From the NCBI GenBank assembly GCA_032560695.1, contig JAWGHR010000002.1, forward strand, positions 135,050-199,049: 64,000 nucleotides of DNA, in the 5' to 3' direction. Under the pieces are notes generated by a model, which was not told where the DNA came from, did no database searches, and saw nothing but the letters and a program-made list of their open reading frames with translations. Source of the DNA: Peptoniphilus_A harei_B. Its GTDB lineage: Bacteria; Bacillota; Clostridia; Tissierellales; Peptoniphilaceae. Shown here in pieces: positions 16,082 through 24,262 of the stretch. The stretch's first letter is position 1; each line of letters opens with the position of its first letter. A program made the translations under genes and the position numbers.

Positions 16082-16794
16082 AGGTTTTGCTCCAAAATTT
16101 CAAAATAATCAAAAATTTCTCCAATGCTTCTTTTAGCTCCTTGTAAAAATTCATTTAACTCTTCAATGGAGAAGGTATCTTTTTCTCCAGTTCCTTGAAT
16201 TTCTATAAGTTGGAAGTCATCATTCATCACAACGTTTAAATCTACATCTGCATTAGAATCTTCTTTAAAGTCCAAGTCAACTAAGTTTACTCCATTGACT
16301 TTCCCAACACTAATAGCTGCAACTTTTGAAACAATTGGATCTTCTTCAAACTTATTGTTTTCTAAAGCTTTTTTAACTGCAAGCTTAAGGGCAATGTAGG
16401 ACCCTGTTATCGCTGCAGTCCTTGTGCCTCCATCAGCAGAAATTACGTCGCAGTCAATCCAAATAGTTCTTTCACCAATTTTATCTAAATCTATACAAGT
16501 TCTTAAGGCTCTTCCAATCAATCTAGAAATCTCGCTGCTTCTTCCATCAAGTTTTCCCTTGGAAATATCCCTAACTTTTCTAGTAGGGGTTGATCCAGGT
16601 AGCATTGAGTATTCACTTGAAAGCCATCCTTTATTCTTTCCTCTTAAAAATCCTGGGACCTTATTTTCAATCATGGCACTACAAATAACTCTTGTTTTGC
16701 CACATTCAATTAATACTGATCCATCTGGATGGTCTAAATAATTTGGAGTGATCCTAATCTGTCTTGCTTCATCGTTTTGTCTATCGTCTCTCAT
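16078..16794 (-). CDS. rph: Ribonuclease PH
   Basis: A 238-residue phosphorolytic exoribonuclease that trims the 3' ends of tRNA precursors. The N-terminal MRDDRQNDEARQIRI is the canonical opening. GSVLIECGKTRVIC (about 25-38), RGKNKGWLSSEYSMLPGST and the phosphate-binding GGTRTAAITGSYIAL (about 121-135) are all intact. It follows the amidase gene by 10 bases and overlaps rdgB by 4. Its product would act on the two tRNAs coded just downstream, which is probably a coincidence of location. No irregularity was seen. Confidence 0.95.
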   Translation of the reverse strand: MRDDRQNDEARQIRITPNYLDHPDGSVLIECGKTRVICSAMIENKVPGFLRGKNKGWLSSEYSMLPGSTPTRKVRDISKGKLDGRSSEISRLIGRALRTCIDLDKIGERTIWIDCDVISADGGTRTAAITGSYIALKLAVKKALENNKFEEDPIVSKVAAISVGKVNGVNLVDLDFKEDSNADVDLNVVMNDDFQLIEIQGTGEKDTFSIEELNEFLQGAKRSIGEIFDYFEILEQNL

Positions 16795-16804
16795 AATTCC
16801 CCTT

Positions 16805-18166
16805 CTACTTGTCTACATAGGTATTCATATAATCTACTATACCATTATAGAGTCCTTGAGCTAATTTATCAATGTAGTCAGGGTCTTTAATATTATCTAG
16901 GTCATCTTCATTGGATAAAAATCCAAGTTCTGCCAAGGCTGCAACATTTTTTGTCTTATTTAATACAATAATTGCTGGCCTGTTTTTAATTCCACGATTT
17001 ACTGCTCCCGTTTCTTTTATAAGAGCCTTTTGAAGGCAGGATGCAAAGTCTTTTTGAACTGTATCTTTTATTCTCACGTTCTTTTCTGATGCATAAAGGA
17101 CTTCTATTCCTTTTGCACTAGAATTGTCAGCACTGTTGAAGTGGATTGATAGGAATAGGTGAGCATCTCCATCATTAGAAGTTCCAGCCCTATCTAATAA
17201 CTTGACGTATTCATCTCTTGTTCTTGTAATTGTTGGACTAATTTCACTGTTTTCATATAACTTATCCATTAATCTCTCTGCAACTAAAAGATTTAACGTC
17301 TTTTCATATGTCTCTCCATCAAGAGCAACTGCTCCTGAATCTTTTCCACCATGTCCTGGGTCAATTACAATTTTTAATTTTCCATTTACTTCGAGTCTAT
17401 CTTTTATTATTCTTTTTTCTTCTTCATCTGACTTATCAAGATCTGCTTGGTCAAAGATTTTGTCCTTGTTTCCACTCTTGATTTCATCTCTTATCTTATT
17501 AGTTTCTCTCTTTTCTTGATTTGATTGAAAATAATTACTGTCAAAAATAGATTTTGAACTAATGGACTTAGTCTTGGATTCCGTCTTCTTATTATTCTTA
17601 GTATTCTTATTGTTTGACTTCTTATTATTTTTAGTGTTCTTAGAATTTTCTTTTTCGTCATCTTCAACGATTGACTTAGACTTGTTAGTGCTTATCTCTG
17701 CCCTAACTTTGTCATTGTTCCAATCTACGTCATAACCAAAGGTTTCTGATATAAACCTCAAAGGAACCATTGTCTTAGTTTCTCTTCTTGGACTTGAATA
17801 TAGAGCAAGTTGAGGAGCTTGTGCATTATCTAGACTGATTTTTTTTCCATTTACACTTACATTGGGACTGTTAATCTTCATATCAATTACATCGTCATTA
17901 AGACTTATCTTGATAGACTTATCTTTGTTGTTCCACTTTACGTCTGCCCCAAGGTTTTCTGTGATTTCACGAATAGGCACAAAGGTCCTTCCCTGTTTTA
18001 TGTAGGGAGAAAATTCAGTTTTTAATAGTCTGTCGTTCACAAGGACCCCAGCCTTCTTCACTTGAAACTGGGTTCTACCTATGCTCACGTTAAATAAATT
18101 ATTGGCAAATACTGGACTTACAAGTAGTGCCAAAGATAATATTGAAATTTTAATAATTCTTTTCAT
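16805..18166 (-). CDS. N-acetylmuramoyl-L-alanine amidase with N-terminal copper-amine-oxidase-type (stalk) domain
   Basis: A 453-residue secreted wall hydrolase. A signal peptide (1-21, ending SPVFA) is followed by two copper amine oxidase N-terminal (PF07833-type) repeats at about 30-160, each with the form FSPYIKQGRTFVPIREI or KTMVPLRFISETFGYDVDWN; these are surface-attachment modules. A Lys/Asn-rich linker follows (about 165-250, with NTKNNKKSNNK repeats). The Amidase_3 domain (about 262-448) has the zinc ligands H near 270 (IVIDPGHGGKDSG), E near 287 (TYEKTL) and H near 342 (LSIHFNS), plus the catalytic E in ALAELGFLSN. It cleaves the muramyl-peptide amide bond. A consensus promoter and a WalR-like box lie upstream. 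rph follows 10 bases downstream. Confidence 0.92.
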   Translation of the reverse strand: MKRIIKISILSLALLVSPVFANNLFNVSIGRTQFQVKKAGVLVNDRLLKTEFSPYIKQGRTFVPIREITENLGADVKWNNKDKSIKISLNDDVIDMKINSPNVSVNGKKISLDNAQAPQLALYSSPRRETKTMVPLRFISETFGYDVDWNNDKVRAEISTNKSKSIVEDDEKENSKNTKNNKKSNNKNTKNNKKTESKTKSISSKSIFDSNYFQSNQEKRETNKIRDEIKSGNKDKIFDQADLDKSDEEEKRIIKDRLEVNGKLKIVIDPGHGGKDSGAVALDGETYEKTLNLLVAERLMDKLYENSEISPTITRTRDEYVKLLDRAGTSNDGDAHLFLSIHFNSADNSSAKGIEVLYASEKNVRIKDTVQKDFASCLQKALIKETGAVNRGIKNRPAIIVLNKTKNVAALAELGFLSNEDDLDNIKDPDYIDKLAQGLYNGIVDYMNTYVDK

Positions 18167-18182
18167 TTAATCACCTAGATAA

Positions 18183-18211
18183 AGTTTATAAACTTTTGTA
18201 ATTATTGTCAA
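18183..18211 (-). promoter_or_regulatory. Promoter of the amidase-rph-rdgB unit
   Basis: On the minus strand a perfect TTGACA (18206-18211) lies 17 bases from TAAACT (18183-18188). It sits between the AIR-synthase-like stop codon and the amidase start. Confidence 0.65.
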
Positions 18212-18214
18212 CAA

Positions 18215-18231
18215 TGTAACCAAATTGTAAT
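18215..18231 (+). promoter_or_regulatory. Candidate WalR (YycF) box
   Basis: TGTAAC-N5-TGTAAT matches the published WalR consensus TGTWAH-N5-TGTWAH without mismatch. It lies just upstream of the amidase -35, on the strand opposite the gene. A third TGTAAT occurs at 18197. No walR gene is in the window, so this is a motif-based inference. Confidence 0.45.
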
Positions 18232-18235
18232 AATT

Positions 18236-19219
18236 TCAAACTACTTTATAAAGTTCGTCAGGATCTGGATCTTGCAAGATAATTTCCCTGTCATCATACT
18301 TAATTACAGCTTGCTTTTCATTATTTATCTCGCCAATCTTTGTAATTTTTATTCCACTAGTTTCTGCTTCTTCTTTAAATTCATCAAAGCTTTTACTATC
18401 GAAAACCATTAACATGGACCCAGATGAAATTAATTTCATTGGATTAATATTATAAAAATCAGAAATCTTTTTTGTCACATCAAGAAGAGGAATTGAGTCA
18501 GCAAAAATTCTTATCCCATGACCTAGAGCCTTAGAAGTTTCCCATGCTGCACCAAAAAGTCCACCTTCAGTGATGTCGTGCATATGTTTAACACCATACT
18601 TACCAGCAATTTTTGATTCCCTTAAAACAGAAATTTCCTTTGAAAGTGATTTTGCAAACTCATATTCTTCTTTGCTTAAAATTTCTTTTACTTCATCTTT
18701 CTCGTGGGCTATTATGCTAGTTCCTTCTATTCCAAGATTTTTAGAAACAGCAAGTACATCTCCTGCTTTCACAGTTTTTAGGTCTGGCCTTTTATTTTTA
18801 TCAACCCTTCCAATAACTGTTGTGGAAATTACAATTTTATTTACAGCGTCAGTGACTTCTGTGTGACCACCTACAATATCAACATTTAATTCTCTTGCAG
18901 TTCTTGTTGCATCATCTACAATTTCCTTTAAGTCATCAAGATCTGCTGTTGGGGGAATTAATAATGTCATCAAAACTCCAACAGGGTCTGCACATTGACA
19001 ACTTACATCATTTACAGAAATATTTATGGCAAGAGATCCAAGATTTTTTGATGCTCCTGTTATGGGATCAGTTGATGCAACAATAAGGTCTCCACCAAAG
19101 TCCATCACTGCATTATCAAGGCCTGTACCTCCACCCATTATAACTTCTTGTCTATTTGAAACTAGCTTGTCAAAAATATATTTTTCCAACAAATCTGTTT
19201 TTAATTTTCCAATCTGCAT
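18236..19219 (-). CDS. AIR synthase-like (PurM/HypE superfamily) ATP-binding protein
   Basis: A 327-residue protein of the PurM/HypE/SelD/ThiL superfamily, cytosolic. STDPITGASKNLGSLAINIS and VNDVSCQCADPVGVL (about residues 50-85) form the HypE-like nucleotide-binding and dimer region, DIVGGHTEVTDAV follows near 114-126, and HDITEGGLFGAAWE (about 215-228) is typical of the C-terminal domain. It closely resembles the COG0309 group. True HypE ends in a Cys (PRIC) that carries the thiocarboxamide; this protein ends DPDELYKVV with no Cys, and no other hyp genes are nearby, so hydrogenase maturation is unlikely. It also lacks the SelD Cys/Sec motif. It lies 27 bases after the GspL-like pilus gene and seems cotranscribed with it. 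The substrate is unknown. Confidence 0.8.
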   Translation of the reverse strand: MQIGKLKTDLLEKYIFDKLVSNRQEVIMGGGTGLDNAVMDFGGDLIVASTDPITGASKNLGSLAINISVNDVSCQCADPVGVLMTLLIPPTADLDDLKEIVDDATRTARELNVDIVGGHTEVTDAVNKIVISTTVIGRVDKNKRPDLKTVKAGDVLAVSKNLGIEGTSIIAHEKDEVKEILSKEEYEFAKSLSKEISVLRESKIAGKYGVKHMHDITEGGLFGAAWETSKALGHGIRIFADSIPLLDVTKKISDFYNINPMKLISSGSMLMVFDSKSFDEFKEEAETSGIKITKIGEINNEKQAVIKYDDREIILQDPDPDELYKVV

Positions 19220-19246
19220 TTTTTACACCTCTCAAGAATTTTACAC

Positions 19247-20533
19247 TTATTTGATTTGCATTTCAAATTTGTTAAATCCATTTTCCTTGTAAAAATTCTT
19301 GCTAATAATCTCTAGGTTTTTAAACTTTTTGTTAAAATAAGCCTCGTCTTTTACAAGTCCCTTAACCGTTATCCTTCCCTTGTCAAAATTGTAAGAAGTT
19401 ATAACTAAGTTGTCGTCTTCAAGTTTTTGGATTTCAGAAATCTTTTCTATAAATTTTTTATTTTTTTCCTGAAACCTATCAGATGATACATCTATCTTTT
19501 CATTCTCTATTTCTTGAGAACTTATTATTTTGCTTGTAAGTTCCTTTTCCTTCTTGAGCCCATTATAATAAATAAGGTTGGAAATTATTAAAATTAAAAT
19601 CGCCAAGGGTAGGACAAAATTAATATAATTTATATTTTTATTTTGTATAACTTTCTTCTTTTCTTTAGCATTCGGAAGATTAATTTCTAACTTTTCTCCA
19701 ATATACTGGAAGTCTAAATTACTATAAGACTTTAGAAGGTCTTTTATGGTTTCTGAGTCTGCAATTTTCCCAAAGAGATAAATTTTATCTCCTCCAGCAA
19801 ATTTTTCTATCTTGCTAATTTGTCTAAGGAAAAAATTCTTATACTTGAAGACAAAGTCCTCTTCAACTTTTTGTTCTTCTATGTCGTAGGAAAGATTGAT
19901 TATGTTGGAGGCATTCTTTTCTTCTAATTCATTGTCTCCTATCATTCTCTCAATGTTCTCATCATAGTTTTTCTCGTAAGCTTTTACCAACTTGTCTTCT
20001 ACAGAAATAAATTTTATGTAGGCAGCTTGTATTTCTACAAACTTGCCATCACTAGTGAAACTTTGACTTTCTGGAAGAATTTCATAGTTTGTAACTTCTA
20101 ACTTTTCCAAAACTTCTTTCAATTCTTCTAAAATTTTCTTGGGAACAAGGTCGATAGAAAGATTCAAAGTATTTGCTAAAGAATTTTTCTTGTAAAAAAT
20201 TTCATAATCACTTAGATTAAAGTCGCCATAATCTTCTAACTCAAGCTTTAAAAAATCCCTTATCTCACTCTCATCAATTTCTGGAACTTTGTAGTTTATG
20301 TGGATGAAGGAAGTAGAATCAAAAATCACATAGACCTTATCCTTCTTATTTAAGTCTAACTTCTTAAAAACTTTGCTAATCTTATAGAAAAAATGATGAT
20401 AATCTAAAATAATCCCATCCCTATAAATCCTATAGGGCATGGGAATACTAGTCTTTTCTTCTTCACTTTTTGTCTCGTCAAAAATATTTATAAATCCATC
20501 ATTAAGTTTAATTTTTATTTTTCTGTCAAACAT
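19247..20533 (-). CDS. GspL-like (PilM-PilN fused) type IV pilus assembly protein
   Basis: A 428-residue protein built like GspL: a cytoplasmic domain of about 290 residues, one membrane helix (about 298-318) and an extracytoplasmic coiled-coil plus ferredoxin-like tail of about 105 residues. The first part begins RKIKIKLNDGFINIFDE and contains IPEIDESEIRDFLKLELEDY-type and ILPESQSF segments, as in PilM. The tail (KEKELTSKIISSQEIENEKI, then ITSYNFDKGRITVKGLVKDE) is like PilN. In most type IV pilus systems PilM and PilN are separate genes; GspL of type II secretion is the fused form. It follows the prepilin peptidase by 3 bases. No motif is decisive, so the call rests on architecture, weak patterns and context. 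Confidence 0.7.
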   Translation of the reverse strand: MFDRKIKIKLNDGFINIFDETKSEEEKTSIPMPYRIYRDGIILDYHHFFYKISKVFKKLDLNKKDKVYVIFDSTSFIHINYKVPEIDESEIRDFLKLELEDYGDFNLSDYEIFYKKNSLANTLNLSIDLVPKKILEELKEVLEKLEVTNYEILPESQSFTSDGKFVEIQAAYIKFISVEDKLVKAYEKNYDENIERMIGDNELEEKNASNIINLSYDIEEQKVEEDFVFKYKNFFLRQISKIEKFAGGDKIYLFGKIADSETIKDLLKSYSNLDFQYIGEKLEINLPNAKEKKKVIQNKNINYINFVLPLAILILIISNLIYYNGLKKEKELTSKIISSQEIENEKIDVSSDRFQEKNKKFIEKISEIQKLEDDNLVITSYNFDKGRITVKGLVKDEAYFNKKFKNLEIISKNFYKENGFNKFEMQIK

Positions 20534-20536
20534 AAT

Positions 20537-21268
20537 TCACCTACAAATAAAGAAAAAAATTATAGCCGTAGTCATAAAGGGTCCAAAGGAAATCGAGTCC
20601 TTAAGAGTTTTCTTCTTGAGTAAAATCAAAATCATAGATACAATCCCAGCAATTATGAAGGAGTCGCGAAATAATAAAAAGGCTTCAAATAAATTATTTG
20701 CAACTAAACCCATGATAAAGGCATAGTAAACATCTCCTAATCCCATCATTCCTGTGAAATAATATAATAGATAAAATATTAATCCCATACCAAGAGAAAA
20801 CTTAACAGAAACAAGGATCCCTCCACTGACAAAAATTTTATAAATTATCACAAAGAATAAAATTATAAAGAGGTCAAGATTATAGATGTAACCAGTTTTG
20901 TAATCAAGGACTCCTATAAAAGTTGCCACAGTCACAATAAAAATAATTATTAAAGCTTCAAGAGAAATCCTATATCTTATGAAAACCAAGAGAGCCAAGA
21001 GAGAAGTTAAGACTTCGATATAAAAGTTCTCTCTTCCAATTTTTTCTCCACAGGAAGAACACCTTCCTCTTAAAAAAATATAAGAAAAAACTGGAATCAT
21101 TTCATAAAACTTTAAGGTCTTGTTACAAGAGTCGCAAGAACTTCTTGAGAATATAAAGTCTTCTCCTCTTTCTCTTCTCTCAATAAAAACTTGGTAAAAG
21201 GACCCAAGTGCCCCTCCAAATAAAAATACTAATATCGATATAAATAAAAAATAAAAATTAGCTTTCAT
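20537..21268 (-). CDS. pilD: Type IV prepilin peptidase (A24 family)
   Basis: A 243-residue integral membrane aspartic protease that cleaves and N-methylates prepilins. The N-terminal methyltransferase domain has both zinc CxxC pairs (SCDSC about 44-48 and RCSSCG about 69-74), preceded by LGSFYQVFIERRERGEDF. The A24 peptidase domain has the catalytic aspartates in GVLDYKTGYI (about 120-129) and in the GLGDVYYAF motif (about 175-183, GxGD). Several further hydrophobic helices are present. Its start overlaps the pilin gene by 11 bases. It is the only prepilin peptidase in the window and should serve both this pilin and the minor pilins at 9.8-11.1 kb. Confidence 0.93.
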   Translation of the reverse strand: MKANFYFLFISILVFLFGGALGSFYQVFIERRERGEDFIFSRSSCDSCNKTLKFYEMIPVFSYIFLRGRCSSCGEKIGRENFYIEVLTSLLALLVFIRYRISLEALIIIFIVTVATFIGVLDYKTGYIYNLDLFIILFFVIIYKIFVSGGILVSVKFSLGMGLIFYLLYYFTGMMGLGDVYYAFIMGLVANNLFEAFLLFRDSFIIAGIVSMILILLKKKTLKDSISFGPFMTTAIIFFFICR

Positions 21269-21641
21269 TATCGGGAACTAACTTCTTATCTTGAACTTTT
21301 AGAGTACCTGGAGTGACTTCAACGTCGCCATCTTCTTTTGAAGTAATGGTAAAGTCCTTTGCACCATCATAATGCTTAGCAGGTTTTGGTATCTTTCCTC
21401 CTTCAAGATAAGGCTTTAATGCTTCAACACTAATATTTTTATCAGCATCTGGGTTATCAATTAGGTATAAGATGCCTGCACTTTTTAAGACTTTGACATT
21501 GGCGTTATGTGCTGCTGCCTCTGCTGCCAAGTTCGTAGAGCTGTACTTCATCGCTGCAATAGAAATTAAAATTGCAATAATGGCTATTACAATTACCAAC
21601 TCAATTAGGGTAAAGCCCTTATTTTTCTTTGCGTTATTCAT
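21258..21641 (-). CDS. Major type IV pilin
   Basis: A 127-residue prepilin with the ideal signal NKKNKG-like leader and G|FTLIELVIVIAIIAILISIA. Glu +5 is present and the N-terminal helix is long and hydrophobic. The globular head is small: residues about 45-65 (ANVKVLKSAGILYLIDNPDA) finish the helix, then a KHYDGAKDFTITSKEDGDVE beta region. No cysteine pair is visible, so the head lacks the disulfide loop of Gram-negative pilins. It lies between pilC (9-base gap) and the prepilin peptidase (11-base overlap). As the only canonical pilin beside the assembly genes it is the probable major subunit. Confidence 0.9.
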   Translation of the reverse strand: MNNAKKNKGFTLIELVIVIAIIAILISIAAMKYSSTNLAAEAAAHNANVKVLKSAGILYLIDNPDADKNISVEALKPYLEGGKIPKPAKHYDGAKDFTITSKEDGDVEVTPGTLKVQDKKLVPDNES

Positions 21642-21650
21642 ATGTCCCTC

Positions 21651-22820
21651 CTAAAATTGATTTACCATATCGAAAATTGGAAGTGCAATAGATAGCACTA
21701 TAAATCCAATTATCAATGCCATAATTATTATTAAAATTGGTCCCATTAGACCGAGAATTTTTTGGTTGCGAGAATTTAGTTCTTCTTCATAGTATGAAGA
21801 CATAATGGAAAAAATTTCTCTAAGGCTTGAGGACTCTTCTCCAACCCTAATCATGGAAACTAAAACCTTTGAAAATACACCTGCTTCTTGTGCACTTTTG
21901 TAAAAAGGCTCTCCTGACTTTAACTTTATTAAAATATCTTGATACTTTTCTTTTAAGACAGAGTTTTTTTCCATATTAGAAATTATTTCAAGACTCCTGT
22001 CCACTGTTAGGCCTGACCCAAGTAAGAGGTCCATGTTAAAGGACAGGTTCATAGCTCTTGTCATCTTGTAGTAGGATGACTTGAGTAGTGAGGAATGAAA
22101 TGTCCTGGGTTTCCTTTTATGATGAATAAATGCAATCGCTACCACAAGAAGTATTCCTAAAATTATAAATAAATAATTTTTATAGAGGAAGTTTGAAAAT
22201 CCCATTAAAATTCTTGTTGGAAGTGGGAGCAAATTATTATTATCAGAAAAAATTTCTCCAAAACTTGGGATGACATTTATAATTAAAAAATTAATTATAA
22301 AGATTGAAGTCACCAAGAGGATACAGGGATAAGCCATGGCTTCAATTATCTTAGACTGAGTCTTCCTCTTTTTTATGTAATAGTCAGATAGCTTGTCAAA
22401 AATTTTACCCAAGCTAGAAGTGTTCTCCCCTACATAAACCATATTTATCACAAGACTTGGAAAGGCTCCTGTCATCCTCATGGAATCAGATAGGTCGCTT
22501 CCAGACCTTAGGCTATCTCTTATGTCAACTAAAATTTTCCCCTTGTCCTTTGAAAATTGTGAAGACAGTATCTCAAAGGCGTTTTCTATATTTATGCCGG
22601 AGTTTATAAAAAGAGAAAGCTGTCTAAATAAAATATAGAGATCTTCATTTTTAAATTTCTTTTTGTACTCAAAGGAATTCGATGACTCAATGTTTTCTTC
22701 TATCTTTATGGGCCTAAGTCCCTCTCTCTTTAATTTTTCCTTGGCTTCTTTTAAGTTTTCAGCCTTAATATTTCCCTTAACTTTTTCGCTGCCCCTAAAG
22801 GCCTTGTACTTGTAAATCAT
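21651..22820 (-). CDS. pilC: Type IV pilus inner-membrane platform protein (GspF/PilC family)
   Basis: A 389-residue protein with the duplicated T2SSF domain (about 50-180 and about 260-380) and three membrane helices. The first repeat has LSLFINSGINIENAFEILSS and the second MDLLLGSGLTVDRSLEII, each followed by helices. The N-terminus (YKYKAFRGSEKVKGNIKAE) is the usual small beta domain. PilC couples the extension ATPase to the growing pilus base. Its start overlaps the ATPase gene by 4 bases (ATGA). Length and order agree with PilC/ComGB-type proteins. Confidence 0.93.
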   Translation of the reverse strand: MIYKYKAFRGSEKVKGNIKAENLKEAKEKLKREGLRPIKIEENIESSNSFEYKKKFKNEDLYILFRQLSLFINSGINIENAFEILSSQFSKDKGKILVDIRDSLRSGSDLSDSMRMTGAFPSLVINMVYVGENTSSLGKIFDKLSDYYIKKRKTQSKIIEAMAYPCILLVTSIFIINFLIINVIPSFGEIFSDNNNLLPLPTRILMGFSNFLYKNYLFIILGILLVVAIAFIHHKRKPRTFHSSLLKSSYYKMTRAMNLSFNMDLLLGSGLTVDRSLEIISNMEKNSVLKEKYQDILIKLKSGEPFYKSAQEAGVFSKVLVSMIRVGEESSSLREIFSIMSSYYEEELNSRNQKILGLMGPILIIIMALIIGFIVLSIALPIFDMVNQF

Positions 22821-24262
22821 AATTCACCAACAGTATGTATGTTTTTGTAATACTCGTCAAAAGTTGTTTCGCCATCTTCTATTAAGTTTAAAATTTCACT
22901 TGATAGGGTCTTCATTCCCTTTTCTACTGCCAATTCTTTTATATTTTTAACAGATTCTCTCCTGCTTATCATTTCTCTAATTTCAGAATCAACAATCATT
23001 ATTTCAAAGACTGCCGTCCTGCCTAAGTAACCTTGATTGCACTTATGACATCCTTTTACCCTATAAATAAATTCACTTTTCACAAGAGGATTAGTATTTT
23101 TGATTTTTTCCTTGCAATGAGGGCAAAGTCTTCTTATCAATCTTTGAGATATGACTCCAATAAGCCCTGCAGAGATTAGGTAGGGTTCAATTCCCATATC
23201 AAGAAGTCTTCCTATTGATGCAGGAGAAGATTCTGTATGAAGGGTAGACAAAACTAAATGACCTGTTATGGAAGATGAGATTGCAATGTGGGCTGTGTCT
23301 TCATTTCTTATCTCACCAATCATAATCTTGTCAGGGTCCATCCTCAAAATTGCCTTAAGTCCCTTTTCAAAGCTTAGGCCTGTATTAGGGTTTACTTCTA
23401 TTTGATTTATCCCATCGATTTTATATTCAATTGGGTCTTCAATAGTCATGATGTTAATATCATCTTCTTGGATCTTTCTTAGAAGTGTATAAAGTGATGA
23501 GGTCTTGCCAGAAGATGTTGGTCCACAAATTAAAATCAATCCTGATGGTTGAGAAATTAGTTTCATTACCTTGTCATAATTTTCTCCAACAAGTCCAATG
23601 CCTTCTGGTGTATAAGAGATTCTTTGGATATCCAAAATTCTCAAGACTATTTTTTCTCCATTGCCAGTTGGTGTGGTTGCAACCCTAATGTCAATTTTTT
23701 CTCCCTTAAAATCAAAGGAAAATCTTCCATCTTGAGGAAGCCTCTTCTCAGAAATATCTAACTGAGACAAAATTTTTATCCTCGTAACAAGATAAGGATA
23801 AATCTTTTTCGGTAAATCTATCAGTTTATTTAGAGCTCCATCAATCCTAATTCTTACTATTATGTTTTCAAATCTTGGCTCAATGTGAATGTCGCTGGCA
23901 TTTTTCTCAATGCTTTCTCTAAGTATATAGTCAAGGACCCTAACTGCTGGTGAATCTTCCTTGTCCTCTTCTTCTAAGGCAATCAGGTCCTCATATTTAT
24001 TATCTATATCTTCTAAGAGATAATCTTTTTTGTCGCTCTTGTAGATTTCATCCAAGACCTGATTTATCTTTTCTAAAGGAGCTTCTTCAAAAGAAATTTC
24101 CCTTCCTAGCTTTTCGCTGAGATTGTATTTTAAAATCTCGTCGTTAATATGTAAAGAGTAGAAGACCACTAGGTCGCCTTCTTCTCTATTGGGAGCTATA
24201 AAATTCTTTCGGCAGTAATTTTCTGTCAAAATCTTTTTAATATCAAAAGAAAATTTATTCAT
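22817..24262 (-). CDS. pilB: Type IV pilus extension ATPase (GspE/PilB family)
   Basis: A 481-residue hexameric ATPase that powers pilus assembly. Domains in order: a reduced N-terminal domain (1-105), the N2 domain with ASDIHIEPRFENIIVRIRID (about 134-153), Walker A GPTSSGKTSSLYTL (about 241-254), the Asp box, Walker B IMIGEIRNEDTA and the His box. A zinc-binding CPHC plus CHKC tetrad follows (about 392-421). It is about 80 residues shorter than typical PilB, mainly because the N-terminal MshEN-like region is shortened. No PilT retraction ATPase occurs in the window. The start overlaps topA by 8 bases. Confidence 0.92.
   Translation of the reverse strand: MNKFSFDIKKILTENYCRKNFIAPNREEGDLVVFYSLHINDEILKYNLSEKLGREISFEEAPLEKINQVLDEIYKSDKKDYLLEDIDNKYEDLIALEEEDKEDSPAVRVLDYILRESIEKNASDIHIEPRFENIIVRIRIDGALNKLIDLPKKIYPYLVTRIKILSQLDISEKRLPQDGRFSFDFKGEKIDIRVATTPTGNGEKIVLRILDIQRISYTPEGIGLVGENYDKVMKLISQPSGLILICGPTSSGKTSSLYTLLRKIQEDDINIMTIEDPIEYKIDGINQIEVNPNTGLSFEKGLKAILRMDPDKIMIGEIRNEDTAHIAISSSITGHLVLSTLHTESSPASIGRLLDMGIEPYLISAGLIGVISQRLIRRLCPHCKEKIKNTNPLVKSEFIYRVKGCHKCNQGYLGRTAVFEIMIVDSEIREMISRRESVKNIKELAVEKGMKTLSSEILNLIEDGETTFDEYYKNIHTVGEL

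Noticed and set aside
18236..19219. Selenide, water dikinase (SelD)
   Set aside because: The N-terminal Cys/Sec and Lys motif of SelD is absent; the sequence follows the COG0309 AIR-synthase-like group.
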